Shown piece by piece: positions 32,783 through 45,939 of a stretch of DNA of 64,000 bases. The stretch comes from Bathymodiolus brooksi. Its lineage: Eukaryota > Mollusca > Bivalvia > Mytilida > Modiolidae. The stretch spans positions 25,408,353 through 25,472,352 of the forward strand of contig OY804589.1 of assembly GCA_963680875.1 (NCBI GenBank). The letters run 5' to 3'. A program made the position numbers and the translations under genes. Every line of letters begins with the position of its first letter. The first letter of the stretch is position 1. The notes under the pieces are model-generated. The model was not told the origin of the DNA, ran no database searches, and saw only the letters and a program-made list of their open reading frames with translations.

Positions 32783-35700
32783 GCTAACCCTTCCGGGCTA
32801 CCTGAGTTTACCCCTATATTTAGTGGAGTTCGTATTGCTCCATCTTAAGTTTTCTGTGTAATATTTTGTTGATCGTTGATTGTCCTGTTGTCCTTTTTCT
32901 TTTGACCATGGTGGTGTCTGTTCTTCTTCGATTTACGGCTTCTGATTACCCCTATGGTATCTTAGATTTACGACTTCTGATAACCCCTATGGTATCTTAG
33001 ATTTACGGCTTCTGATAACCCCTATGGTATCTTAGATTTACGGCTTCTGATTACCCCTATGGTATCTTAGATTTACGACTTCTGATAACCCCTATGGTAT
33101 CTTAGATTTACGACTTCTGATAACCCCTATGGTATCTTAGATTTACGGCTTCTGATTACCCCTATGGTATCTTAGATTTACGGCTTCTGATAACCCCTAT
33201 GGTATCTTACATTTACGGCTTCTGATAACCCCTATGGTATCTTACATTTACGGCTTCTGATAACCCCTATGGTATCTTAGATTTACGCTTCTGATTACCC
33301 CTATGTTATCTTACATTTACGGCTTCTGATTACCCCTATGGTATCTTAGATTTACGGCTTCTGATTACCCCTATGGTATCTTAGATTTATGGCTTCTGAT
33401 TACCCCTATGGTATCTTAGATTTACGGCTTCTGATTACCCCTATGTTATCTTACATTGACGCTTCTGATTACCCCTATGGTATCTTAGATTTACGGCTTC
33501 TGATTACCCCTATGGTATCTTAGATTTATGGCTTCTGATTACCCCTACGGTATCTTAGATTTACGGCTTCTGATTACCCCTATGGTATCTTAGATTTACG
33601 GATTCTGATTACCCCTGTGGTATCTTAGATTTGCAGCTTCTGATTACCCCTATGGTATCTTAGATTTACGGCTTCTGATTACCCCTATGGTATCTTAGAT
33701 TTACAGCTTCTGATTACCCCTATGGTATCTTAGATTTACGGCTTCTGATTACCCCTATGGTATCTTAGATTTACGGCTTCTGATTACCCCTATGGTATCT
33801 TAGATTTACGGCTTCTGATTACCCCTATGGTATCTTACATTTACGGCTTCTGATTACCCCTATGGTATCTTACATTTACGGCTTCTGATTACCACTATGG
33901 TATCTTAGATTTACGGCTTCTGATTACCCCTATGGTATCTTAGATTTACGGCTTCTGATTACCCCTTTGGTATCTTACATCTACGGCTTCTGATTGCCCC
34001 TATGGTATCTTACATTTACGGCTTCTGATTACCCCTATGGTATCTTACATTTACGGCTTCTGATTACCCCTATGGTATCTTACATTTACGGCTTCTGATT
34101 ACCCCTATGGTATCTTCGATTTACGGCTTCTGATTACCCCTATGGTATCTTAGATTTACGGCTTCTGATTACCCCTATGGTATCTTACATTTACGGCTTC
34201 TGATTACCCCTATGGTATCTTAGATTTGCAGCTTCTGATTACCCCTATGGTATCTTAGATTTACGGCTTCTGATTACCCCTATGGTATCTTAGATTTACG
34301 GCTTCTGATTACCCCTATGGTATCTTACATTTACGGCTTCTGATTACCCCTATGGTATCTTACATTTACGCTTCTGATTACCCCTATGGTATCTTACATT
34401 TACAGCTTCTGATTACCCCTATGGTATCTTAGATTTACGGCTCATGATTACCCCTATGGTATCTTACATTTACGGCTTCTGATTACCCCTGTGGTATCTT
34501 AGATCTACAGCTTCTGATTACCCCTATGGTATCTTAGATTTGCAGCTTCTGATTACCCCTATGGTATCTTAGATTTACGGCTTCTGATAACCCCTATGGT
34601 ATCTTACATTTACGGATTCTGATAACCCCTATGGTATCTTACATTTACGGCTTCTGATTACCCCTATGGTATCTTAGATTTATGGCTTCTGATTACCCCT
34701 ATGGTATCTTCGATATACGGCTTCTGATTACCCCTATGGTATCTTAGATTTACGGCTTCTGATTATTTCTATGGTATCTTAGATTTACGCTTCTGATGAC
34801 CCCTATGGTATCTTAGATTTACAGCTTCTGATTACCCCTATGGTATCTTACATTTACGACTTCTGATTACCCCTATGGTATCTTAGATTTACGGCTTCTG
34901 ATAACCCCTATGGTATCTTAGATTTACGACTTCTGATAACCCCTATGGTATCTTAGATTTACGGCTTCTGATTACCCCTATGGTATCTTAGATTTACGGC
35001 TTCTGATTACCCCTATGGTATCTTAGATTTACGTCTTCTGATGACCCCTATGGTATCTTAGATTTACGGCTTCTGATTACCCCTATGGTATCTTAGATTT
35101 ACGGCTTCTGATTACCCCTATGGTATCTTAGATTTACGGCTTCTGATTACCCCTTTGGTATCTTACATCTACGGCTTCTGATAACCTCTATGGTATCTTA
35201 CATTTACGGCTTCTGATTACCCCTATGGTATCTTAGATTTACGGCTTCTGATTACCCCTATGGTATCTTACATTTACGGCTTCTGATTACCCCTATGGTA
35301 TCTTACATTTACGGCTTCTGATTACCCCTATGGTATCTTAGATTTACGGCTTCTGATTACCCCTATGGTATCTTAGATTTACGGCTTCTGATTACCCCTT
35401 TGGTATCTTACATCTACGGCTTCTGATAACCCCTATGGTATCTTAGATTTACGCTTCTGATTACCCCTATGGTATCTTACATTTACGGCTTCTGATTACC
35501 ACTATGGTATTTTAGATTTACGGCTTCTGATTACCCCTATGGTATCTTAGATTTACGGCTTCTGATTACCCCTATGGTATCTTAGATTTACGGCTTCTGA
35601 TTACCCCTATGGTATCTTAGATTTACGGCTTCTGATTACCCCTATGGTATCTTACATTTACGGCTTCTGATTACCCCTATGGTATCTTACATTTACGGCT

Positions 35701-38700
35701 TCTGATTACCCCTATGGTATCTTAGATTTGCAGCTTCTGATTACCCCTATGGTATCTTACATTTACGGCTTCTGATTACCCCTATGGTATCTTACATTTA
35801 CGGCTTCTGATTACCCCTATGGTATCTTACATTTACGGCTTCTGATTACCCCTATGGTATCTTACATTTACGCTTCTGATTACCCCTATGGTATCTTAGA
35901 TTTGCAGCTTCTGATTACCCCTATGGTATCTTACATCTACGGCTTTTGATTACCCCTATGGTATCTTAGATTTACGGCTTCTGATTACCCCTATGGTATC
36001 TTACATTTACAGCTTCTGATTACCCCTATGGTATCTTAGATTTACGGCTTCTGATTACCCCTATGGTATCTTACATTTACGGCTTCTGATTACCCCTGTG
36101 GTATCTTAGATCTACAGCTTCTGATTACCCCTATGGTATCTTAGATTTGCAGCTTCTGATTACCCCTATGGTATCTTACATCTACGGCTTTTGATTACCC
36201 CTATGGTATCTTAGATTTACGGCTTCTGATAACCCCTATGGTATCTTAGATTTACGACTTCTGATTACCCCTATGGTATCTTAGATTTATGGCTTCTGAT
36301 TACCCCTATGGTATCTTAGATTTACGGCTTCTGATTATTTCTATGGTATCTTAGATTTACGGCTTCTGATGACCCCTATTGTATCTTAGATTGACAGTTT
36401 CTGATTACCCCTATGGTATCTTAGATTTACGCTTCTGATGACCCCTATGGTATCTTCGATATACGGCTTCTGATTACCCCTATGGTATCTTAGATTTACG
36501 GCTTCTGATTATTTCTATGGTATCTTAGATTTACGGCTTCTGATGATCCCTATGGTATCTTAGATTGACAGCTTCTGATTACCCCTATGGTATCTTAGAT
36601 TTACGGCTTCTGATGACCCCAATGGTATCTTAGATTTACGACTTCTGATTACCCCTATGGTATCTTAGATTTACGGCTTCTGATTACCCCTATGGTATCT
36701 TAGATTTACGGCTTCTGATAACCCCTATGGTATCTTAGATTTACGGCTTCTGATTACCCTTATGGTATCTTAGATTTACGGCTTCTGATGACCCCTATGG
36801 TATCTTAGATTTACGGCTTCTGATTACCCCTATGGTATCTTAGATTTACGGCTTCTGATGACCCCTATGGTATCTTAGATTTACGGCTTCTGATAACCCC
36901 TATGGTATCTTAGATTTACGGCTTCTGATAACCCCTATGGTATCTTAGATTTACGGCTTCTGATAACCTCTATGGTATCTTAGATTTACGGCTTCTGATT
37001 ACCCCTATGGTATCTTACATTTACGACTTCTGATTACCCCTATGGTATCTTAGATTTACGGCTTCTGATTACCCCTATGGTATCTTAGATTTACGGCTTC
37101 TGATAACCCCTATGGTATCTTAGATTTACGGCTTCTGATAACCCCTATGGTATCTTACATTTACGACTTCTGATTACCCCTATGGTATCTTAGATTTACG
37201 GCTTCTGATTACCCCTATGGTATCTTAGATTTACGACTTCTGATAACCCCTATGGTATCTTAGATTTATGACTTCTGATAACCCCTATGGTATCTTAGAT
37301 TTACGACTTCTGATAACCCCTTTGGTATCTTAGATTTACGGCTTCTGATAACCCCTATGGTATCTTAGATTTACGGCTTCTGATAACCCCTATGGTATCT
37401 TAGATTTACGGCTTCTGATTACCCCTATGGTATCTTAGATTTACGGCTTCTGATTACCCCTATGGTATCTTAGATTTACGGCTTCTGATTACCCCTATGG
37501 TATCTTAGATTTACGACTTCTGATAACCCCTATGGTATCTTAGATTTACGACTTCTGATTACCCCTATGGTATCTTAGATTTACGGCTTCTGATAACCCC
37601 TATGGTATCTTAGATTTACGACTTCTGATAACCCCTATGGTATCTTAGATTTACGGCTTCTTATTACCCCTATGGTATCTTAGATTTACGGCTTCTGATA
37701 ACCCCTATGGTATCTTACATTTACGGCTTCTGATAACCCCTATGGTATCTTAGATTTACGGCTTCTGATTACCCCTCTGGTATCTTAGATTTACGGCTTC
37801 TGATTACCCCTCTGGTATCTTAGATTTACGGCTTCTGATTACCCCTATGGTATCTTAGATTTACGGCTTCTGATAACCCCTATGGTATCTTAGATTTACG
37901 GCTTCTGATAACCACTATGGTATCTTAGATTTACGGCTTCTGATAACCCCTATGGTATCTTAGATTTACGACTTCTGATAACCCCTATGGTATCTTAGAT
38001 TTACGGCTTCTGATTACCCCTATGATATCTTAGATTTGCGGCTTCTGATAACCCCTATGGTATCTTAGATTTACGACTTCTGATAACCCCTATGGTATCT
38101 TAGATTTACGGCTTCTGGTTACCCCTATGGTATCTTAGATTTACGGCTTCTGATAACCCCTATGGTGTCTTAGATTTACGGCTTCTGATAACCCTATGGT
38201 ATCTTAGATTTACGGCTTCTGATAACCCCTATGGTATCTTAGATTTACGGCTTCTGGTTACCCCTATGGTATCTTAGATTTACGGCTTCTGATAACCCCT
38301 ATGGTATCTTAGATTTACGACTTCTGATAACCCCTATGGTATCTTAGATTTACGGCTTCTGATTACCCCTATGGTATCTTAGATTTACGGCTTCTGATAA
38401 CTCCTATGGTATCTTAGATTTACGGCTTCTGATAACCCCTATGGTATCTTAGATTTACGGCTTCTGATAACCCCTATGGTATCTTAGATTTACGGCTTCT
38501 GATTACCCCTATGGTATCTTTGATTTACGGCTTCTGATTACCCCTATGGTATCTTAGAGTTACGGCTTCTGATTACCCCTATGGTATCTTAGATTTACGG
38601 CTTCTGATAACCCCTATGGTATCTTAGATTTACGACTTCTGATAACCCCTATGGTATCTTAGATTTACGGCTTCTGATAACCCCTATGGTATCTTAGATT

Positions 38701-40712
38701 TACGACTTCTGATTACCCCTATAGTATCTTAGATTTACGGCTTCTGATTACCCCTATGGTATCTTAGATTTACGACTTCTGATAACCCCTATGGTATCTT
38801 AGATTTACGGCTTCTGATTACCCCTATGGTATCTTAGATTTACGGCTTCTGATTACCCCTATGGTATCTTAGATTTACGGCTTCTGATAACCCCTATGGT
38901 ATCTTAGATTTACGGCTTCTGATTACCCCTATGGTATCTTAGATTTACGACTTCTGATAACCCCTATGGTATCTTAGATTTACGGCTTCTGATTACCCCT
39001 ATGGTATCTTAGATTTACGGCTTCTGATAACCCCTATGGTATCTTAGATTTACGGCTTCTGATAACCCCTATGGTATCTTAGATTTACGGCTTCTGATAA
39101 CCCCTATGGTATCTTAGATTTACGACTTCTGATAACCCCTATGGTATCTTAGATTTACGGCTTCTGATTACCCCTATGGTATCTTAGATTTACGGCTTCT
39201 GATAACCCCTATGGTATCTTAGATTTACGACTTCTGATAACCCCTATGGTATCTTAGATTTACGGCTTCTGATTACCCCTATGGTATCTTAGATTTACGG
39301 CTTCTGATAACCCCTATGGTATCTTAGATTTACGGCTTCTGATAACCCTATGCTATCTTAGATTTACGACTTCTGATAACCCCTATGGTATCTTAGATTT
39401 ACGGCTTCTAATTACCCCTATGGTATCTTAGATTTACGGCTTCTGATAACCCCTATGGTATCTTAGATTTACGGCTTCTGATAACCCCTATGGTATCTTA
39501 GATTTACGGCTTCTGATTACCCCTATGGTATCTTAGATTTACGGCTTCTGATAACCCCTATGGTATCTTAGATTTACGGCTTCTGATAACCCCTATGGTA
39601 TCTTAGATTTACGGCTTCTGATTACCCCTATGGTATCTTAGATTTACGGCTTCTGATAACCCCTATGGTATCTTAGATTTACGACTTCTGATAACCCCTA
39701 TGGTATCTTAGATTTACGGCTTCTGATTACCCCTATGGTATCTTAGATTTACGGCTTCTGATTACCCCTATGGTATCTTACATTTACGGCTTCTGATTAC
39801 CCCTATGGTATCTTAGATTTACGGCTTCTGATTACCCCTATGGTATCTTAGATTTACGGCTTCTGATAACCCCTATGGTATCTTAGATTTACGACTTCTG
39901 ATAACCCCTATGGTATCTTAGATTTACGGCTTCTGATAACCCCTATGGTATCTTAGATTTACGACTTCTGATTACCCCTATGGTATCTTAGATATACGGC
40001 TTCTGATTACCCCTATGGTATCTTAGATTTACGACTTCTGATAACCCCTATGGTATCTTAGATTTACGGCTTCTGATTACCCCTATGGTATCTTAGATTT
40101 ACGACTTCTGATAACCCCTATGGTATCTTAGATTTACGGCTTCTGATTACCCCTATGGTATCTTAGATTTACGGCTTCTGATTACCCCTATGGTATCTTA
40201 GATTTACGGCTTCTGATAACCCCTATGGTATCTTAGATTTACTGCTTCTGATTACCCCTATGGTATCTTAGATTTACGGCTTCTGATTACCCCTATGGTA
40301 TCTTAGATTTACGGCTTCTGATTACCCCTATGGTATCTTAGATTTACGACTTCTGATAACCCCTATGGTATCTTAGATTTACGACTTCTGATTACCCCTA
40401 TGGTATCTTAGATTTACGACTTCTGATAACCCCTATGGTATCTTAGATTTACGACTTCTGATAACCCCTATGGTATCTTAGATTTACGCTTCTGATGACC
40501 CCTATGGTATCTTAGATTTACGACTTCTGATTACCCCTATGGTATCTTAGATTTACGACTTCTGATTACCCCTATGGTATCTTAGATTTACGACTTCTGA
40601 TGACCCCTATGGTATCTTAGATTTACGACTTCTGATTACCCCTATGGTATCTTAGATTTACGACTTCTGATTACCCCTATGGTATCTTCTTACTTTTCTT
40701 ACAACTCCAGGT
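32783..40712 (+). mobile_element. Family A element expanded by internal satellite
   Basis: The left part (32783-32930) is a normal family A 5' portion: CCCTTCCGGGCTACCTGAG, GTGGAGTTCGTATTGCTCC, TTAAGTTTTCTGTGTAATAT, TGTCCTTTTTCTTTTGACCA, TGGTGTCTGTTCTTCTTCG. The right part (40689-40712) is the normal 3' end CTTACTTTTCTTACAACTCC. Between them a 35-bp internal segment of the same element is repeated about 220 times. Other copies at 49372, 49905, 45712 and 22743 have this segment once. Confidence 0.85.
32931..40688 (+). repeat. 35-bp satellite (array 3), about 221 units
   Basis: Unit ATTTACGGCTTCTGATTACC followed by CCTATGGTATCTTAG (35 bp). Common variants are GATTA/GATAA/GATGA, ACGGC/ACGAC, TTAGAT/TTACAT and a 34-bp form missing one G. 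TTACAT and GATTA forms dominate the left half and GATAA forms the right half. Multi-unit blocks recur: the rare ATCTTCGATATACGG plus GATTATTTCTATGG combination appears near 34709-34770 and 36451-36520. The period is not a multiple of 3 and the unit has stops, so no long frames occur. Confidence 0.97.
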
Positions 40713-40952
40713 ATTTATTTTATGAATTCAAATTCTCTCAATGTGTGCCACTAACCTACAAGCCACTAACCTAAAAGCATACCCCCTCGTACTTTTCGAC
40801 CCTTACCTGATGTGTCTCTAATCACATTTATATATTGTTTCAAGTCATCTAACGTTTCAATGTTTTGCTTTTGAATTTCTAAATCTGTCTCAAATTTGAA
40901 AGTAATTTCCTCAAAATATAATACTACTGTTGTATAATATACAATTATGGCC

Positions 40953-41215
40953 TTCATGAGAAGTTAATATCCATAATTATTAAATTGAGAAGGGGTTATT
41001 TCCCTCAGCACGTCGAACCAATAACTAGTTATTTCCCTCATATTAGTTCAGTATAATAATACAGTTATGGATATTAACTTTTCATGAAGGAGATAACTGT
41101 ATTATTATACTGAACTAATATGAGGGAAATAGTTATTGGTTCGACGTGCTGAGGGAAATAACTAGTTATTGGTTCGACGTGCTGAGGGAAATAACTAGTT
41201 ATTGGTTCGACGTGC
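40953..41215. repeat. Compound hairpin with three 33-bp direct copies
   Basis: The arms 40996-41067 and 41093-41162 are inverse (TTATTTCCCTCAGCACGTCG / CGACGTGCTGAGGGAAATAA). A second inverse pair, CTTCATGAGAAGTTAATATC / GATATTAACTTTTCATGAAG, interlocks with it (40953-40975 and 41068-41088). The right arm is followed by two more direct copies of the 33-bp CGACGTGCTGAGGGAAATAA unit (CGACGTGC at 41142, 41175 and 41208). Confidence 0.85.
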
Positions 41216-41219
41216 AAAA

Positions 41220-41600
41220 GCGCACCAATTTCAAACAGTTAGTTTGTGCTACGTGCAGATTCCCTCACAGTTATTTGACCTACGTGCAGCTTGCCGCGGG
41301 AATAATGAGTTATTTCTTGTTCCATGGAATAAAACTTTAAAATATCTTAATTATTTCTTGCTTGGTTTCTTTAGTAAAGTATAATAATATCCTTTGTTTT
41401 AACAATTTCCTTTGTCTCTACAATATCTTTTTCCAGGTATCCGATGTTATTGTTTATTACTAGCAAATTACAATTGCGTTCTATTCTCATTTGTACTGTA
41501 TCATGGATCAATGTCCTCATTTTCTGGATAACTTTGATTTGCTGTAGTGCGGAGTTAAAAGGTTTTCATATAGTTCGGCTCATCCTTTCCTTTTCTGTGT
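41220..41600. other. Intergenic, no gene seen
   Basis: No repeat or gene recognised; short frames near 41146-41384 overlap the hairpin arm. Confidence 0.4.
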
Positions 41601-41612
41601 AGATACATGCAT

Positions 41613-42130
41613 GTTTGAAGATACCAAAGGGGTATTCAGAAGGCGTAAATCTAAGGACAGGTAAAACTAACACACTGCGAAAAATCACAGAAACAGCCTT
41701 TTTTTTAACAGGGACAAAATCGATACCCTTAGCACACACTATACATGTCCGCTCACTTTCCTGGATTGGTACAGGCACTTCAATAAGTGGCGGGGTTAAA
41801 TATAACGACGCAGTCGTGCAAGTGTTTTCCACGGGTATCTATAAGTAAAAGATAAAAGTTAATCACTTCGCACTTAGGGTATATATGATAAAATAATATT
41901 TAAAAAAACTATCCAATCACGTAGGACTTGGAAATCGTACAAAAATGGAAAAAAAAGAAAAAAAAGATACCACACTGTCGGATCAGTTCCAAAATGCAAT
42001 CGATAAACGTCAACACAGTGGCAAAATCGATACCCCTAACAGACATATACATTACCGCTCATGTTCCTGGTTTGGTACAGACACTTCAATAACAAGTGGC
42101 GGGGATAAACTAGTTTTATGGGTCGAAACC
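41613..42130 (+). repeat. Family A fragment (-) and two family C copies (+)
   Basis: 41613-41660 is the inverse 3' part of family A (GAAGATACCAAAGGGGTATT). Family C occurs at 41690-41815 and 41975-42130: CAAAATCGATACCCTTAGCA, CCTGG.TTGGTACAG.CACTT, then CAATAAGTGGCGGGG. The 77-, 88- and 100-codon frames here are repeat-derived. Confidence 0.6.
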
Positions 42131-42177
42131 TTCACAATTATGATAAATGTGTTGATCATATCTGTAACAACCAGTGG

Positions 42178-42535
42178 AGTAAGTGATTGTTGTTTAACGC
42201 CAACTCAGCAATTTTGCAGCTATATCATGACGAAAACAAGTCAATGAGTTCAATGAGATGATGATGTCCGCTTTGTAATAGACCAACACATTTAGTTGAA
42301 TTTGTATAGTACTAGCTCACTGAAACAACAATACACAGATAATGTCTCGGCCACATTATCCCGATTCCGAGCCAAATAGTGTTTGCTCTTTCTAGCCTAA
42401 TACTGTGTGATTAGCGGAGAAGCAACAAATACCAATCTTATAATCTTTGGTTTGACCCGATCGGGACTCCAACCCACGATCTACCGCACTCGAGGCGAGC
42501 ACGCTATACCAATACATCACCGGTGCGGTTAGAGA
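42178..42535 (-). mobile_element. SINE-3, near full length
   Basis: On the minus strand the head starts near 42535 with a tRNA-like sequence: A-box-like TGGTATAGCGTGCTCGCCT (complement at 42493-42511) and B-box-like GGGTTGGAGTCCC (complement at 42463-42475). The body has TTGGCTCGGAATCGGGATAA and TTGTTTCAGTGAGCTAGTAC. The tail is TCATGATATAGCTGCAAAAT then GGCGTTAAACAACAATCACT. The altered anticodon-stem region shows this is not a working tRNA gene. Fragments of this family are at 19630, 21222, 27722, 52598 and 56398. Confidence 0.85.
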
Positions 42536-42539
42536 AGAA

Positions 42540-44605
42540 ATGAAAATACGCATTCATCAAGTTACATTCAGACACAATTAAGATATTTTTGTCTTTGTTA
42601 GTGCCGTAATCATGTTGTCATGAGGATTAAATGTAAATTGTAGTCTGATGTTAATGTTGATTTGATCATTTGTTTACATTACAGGGGTAATCAGACAAGT
42701 AGAATGACTGATTTCTTTGAGACGACAATCTAACGTGTAGTTTATAGTCTGAACATCATGCAGTAGGCGATCTTGCTCTCGTGTTGTAATTGACACGCTA
42801 TCTTTGATTCTATTAGTTTGTTAAAATATCAATCGCTGATATATGGACTAGAAAATTTAAGATAATTTTGGACATTCTTGAATTAATAAGATATATTATA
42901 TATTGTAAATAGGTGATTTAGAGTAGCCTAGAGCAAATTATTTTAACTGCTCTAGAATAATCAAAAAGATAATAAAGTTTATTTTCTAACCCAAGTGACT
43001 TGGTTTCCGTTGTCACTAAATCTGATAGAGCCAATGCCGAATTTACATGAATAGAGGCCCTAGGCCATTCGCTTGTGAAGCCCCTCCCAATTCCCCAATG
43101 TCACGACTAGGGGAAGATGGAAGATAGTTTGTTTTAGTCAATTTAAATTTAGAGCCTACAATGGGTTATGATAGCACATGTATGAAATTCCTATGACAGT
43201 GTCAAAAATATTATACACTGTGGACGGATGTTCCTTAGATATTGAGGCCCTAGACTGCAGCCTGCCAATTCTATAGGTAAATAGGGCACTGAATAGAGCT
43301 GTAATGTTACTGACCAAGGCGAAAACAAAGCAATCGGACAAACAACATAAGTTAGCACAAAGTCGACAAATCCTTCTTAATATTCGATATATGAACCCGA
43401 TAGTTTTGTTCATAAGAAATATGAGGGCATCATCCGTCCAGTAGCAAGTGCGTTAGCACTGACTTGGTGAAGTAGATATTTTTACGTTTTAAATTGGGAA
43501 TTCTTAATATATGTAATTAAAAAGAAAAGAAAACTAAGGTTTTCGTCCCTCGGGCATATGTAACCGGATTTGTTACCCTGTTTTACTTGCTCCCAAAGAC
43601 TTTTAAATGATTTTGGATTTAAAAATTTTAAATATGTTGTAATAACATGTGTCTAATCGCATTTGCTAATTGTTATGCAAATAAAATATGGGGGGGCTTA
43701 AGCTTCAACTTAAAAATTAACTTTCCTAAAACCCTTCAACGCAGAAATTAAATACCAACGTTTAAATTACAAGGGGGGGGGGGGGGTAAAATAAATTATC
43801 CCCGGGTTGATAAAAATGTCGGCTTTTGATTGGTCGATGACCCGTTGGTACAAAACCCATGCTACCGGCTGGTAGTTACGTAACGTCACTGAGAGTCTTT
43901 ACGTTGCTATACATAATGTAAAGATGGTGTAAAGCGTAAACAATCTCAAAGCGTTTTGCATTCAACATGGAATGGAGAACGGAGGACGTATTTCTTGAGA
44001 GAGAAAAAATCAAGCGTCTCAATAAATGCAGAAAAAACAAACAATGCACCAAATAATGTTGAGAGATTTAAAGTTTCTACGGTATTGATGGTCATGTTTA
44101 ACAGTGTAACATTTTGTTGATTCGCGCTACATGAAACGTTGATTTTGTTGTCATGTTGTGTCTTTATAGAAATGGTCAATTGTTTGAATACAATCATTTT
44201 AAAATCATTTCTCATTATTGTTTTCACATCAATTCTTCATTTGTTTTATCGTACTATAATACCACCCAATGTACCTCCCATATTTTTTTATCAATAGAAT
44301 TCTCGATCCTATTACTAGTGACGTCATGAATAATGTAACGCTATCCACGTGACAATACGCGCCAAATACAAGAAATTAAATTACAGCAAAATAAGACCAA
44401 AAAAAACGTTAAAAATGATTAGCTGTAGGGAGATACCAAGGTAGGGAGTATACCTAGGGAGATCTCCCTACACTTTATCGAAATTCACCCACATTTTCAC
44501 ATGAGCTATGGCATTTTACTCCGCAAGTACAAAAACGTCATGATTACGTTATAAAAAGAACAAGAAAATCCATTAAAAATCAGTTTTTGTTTTCAAACCG
44601 GGGAT
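42540..44605. other. Intergenic, no gene seen
   Basis: No gene. A G tract is at 43772-43786. A small palindromic cluster GTAGGGAGAT...ATCTCCCTAC is at about 44427-44472. Short frames at 43156-43413 and 43946-44227 (minus) show no domains. Confidence 0.45.
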
Positions 44606-44611
44606 AAAATC

Positions 44612-44752
44612 GTTATCTACGTGTCTACCCGTGGGCATTGAGATTGTACCACCCTTCAGCACCACTGTACAGCCTTCGGCTTCGCCTCAGGCTATACAGA
44701 AGTGCTTCAGGGTGGTACAATCTCAATGCCCACGGATCGACACGTAGATAAC
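44612..44752. repeat. 141-bp near-perfect hairpin
   Basis: GTTATCTACGTGTC...CCGTGGGCATTGAGATTGTA and its inverse TACAATCTCAATGCCCACGG...GACACGTAGATAAC enclose CTGTACAGCCT...AGGCTATACAG and a loop around TCGGCTTCGCCTC. Only a few mismatches occur over ~65-bp arms. It could be a recent hairpin MITE or a small-RNA precursor; no flanking duplication was found. Confidence 0.9.
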
Positions 44753-44759
44753 TTATAAT

Positions 44760-45705
44760 GCCTTCCAAAGGGGGACAAACGACCACTCAAAACAAACAGC
44801 TGTTTCCTTGTGATAGGCTGTACCCCGCGGCGGAGAATCTAATGATTGATTGGTATTCAACGCCAACTTTTAACAATTATTCACCTATACTATGACATCA
44901 ACAAAATATATAAATTTATTTGCATAACTAGACGACTCTTAGTAGGTATAATACAAATGTAAGGTAAAACATTCAATCAGTTTATCTATAACAAAATAAA
45001 GAAAATATTAAAAGGCTTAAATCGTTTATTTAGAAAGGATGTTATTTATTTAATATATTTTAGTTATTCTTATTATATAGACATTATTTTATATCTCAAA
45101 ATTGCATGGTCTGGGCAATTTGTAAATAAATCAGATAAGTAGTGTGTACGCAGTCAATTAAAACTTGTTTAGTTAATAATTGCAAATAAAGGGAATATAT
45201 TCCGGTCGTAGCTCTTTATTTGATAAATTATTATGTGTAAGTCTATTATGACGAATATGACATCTGGTCAAGACAGTCTGTTCCCTGCGTTTTCTTAACG
45301 TAAGTGGTCAGACTCGAATAGACCACATACAAATACTTTTATCAGAAGAAATATATAAAAAGCACACTGATAAATTGTTCCCTCTTTCTAGATCACTTGG
45401 TTTAATTCGAAATCTGTATGTTCATCGAAATTATTTCAAACCCTGTATCTAGTATTTCGGATGAAAAATAAAAGTTTACTAATTTCATTACATTTTAAAC
45501 TTGCTGACTCTCGATAGATTCTGCACATCTTAAGATCAATAAAACGTCCTTGTTACGGCATTTCAAATATGTTCTTCCGAGTGCTTATTTTCGAATCCAA
45601 CTTCCAAATTAACTTGAACATGAAAATTGCGACAGCTAACTTGTTTTAATTATTTTCAAATACATTTGTATTTTTTTACTTTCTAATCGTGGATTATTTG
45701 AAAGA
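44760..45705. other. Intergenic, no gene seen
   Basis: AT-rich. A partial SINE-like phrase (GATTGGTATTCAACGCCAAC) is at about 44847. Nothing else recognised. Confidence 0.4.
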
Positions 45706-45711
45706 AAGGTT

Positions 45712-45775
45712 GTTTGCCCTTCTTCTATATACGGCTTCTGATTATCCCCTTGATATTTTCAAACTTTTCTTGTCA
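45712..45775 (+). repeat. Family A fragment
   Basis: TTCTTCTATATACGGCTTCT, then GATTATCCCCTTGATATTTT and CAAACTTTTCTTG. It carries a single copy of the segment that is amplified in array 3. Confidence 0.7.
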
Positions 45776-45939
45776 GCATTATTACAGTAGATTAAAGTGC
45801 AGGTAATCAATCTTAAGAACAACTTCATTTATTTTTAATTCTTAATTAAGTCTTAAATATAATTTAGGATACAAATAGAATTGTAAAATACAATAAAAGA
45901 AGAAATATTATGATTTGTACAGGAAAATAAAATGTCATA

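Noticed and set aside
264..40688. CRISPR-like regular repeats
   Set aside because: The arrays are head-to-tail without unique spacers, and the genome is eukaryotic.
41566..42247. Frames of 77-100 codons on both strands
   Set aside because: They coincide with family A and C repeats and the SINE-3 tail.
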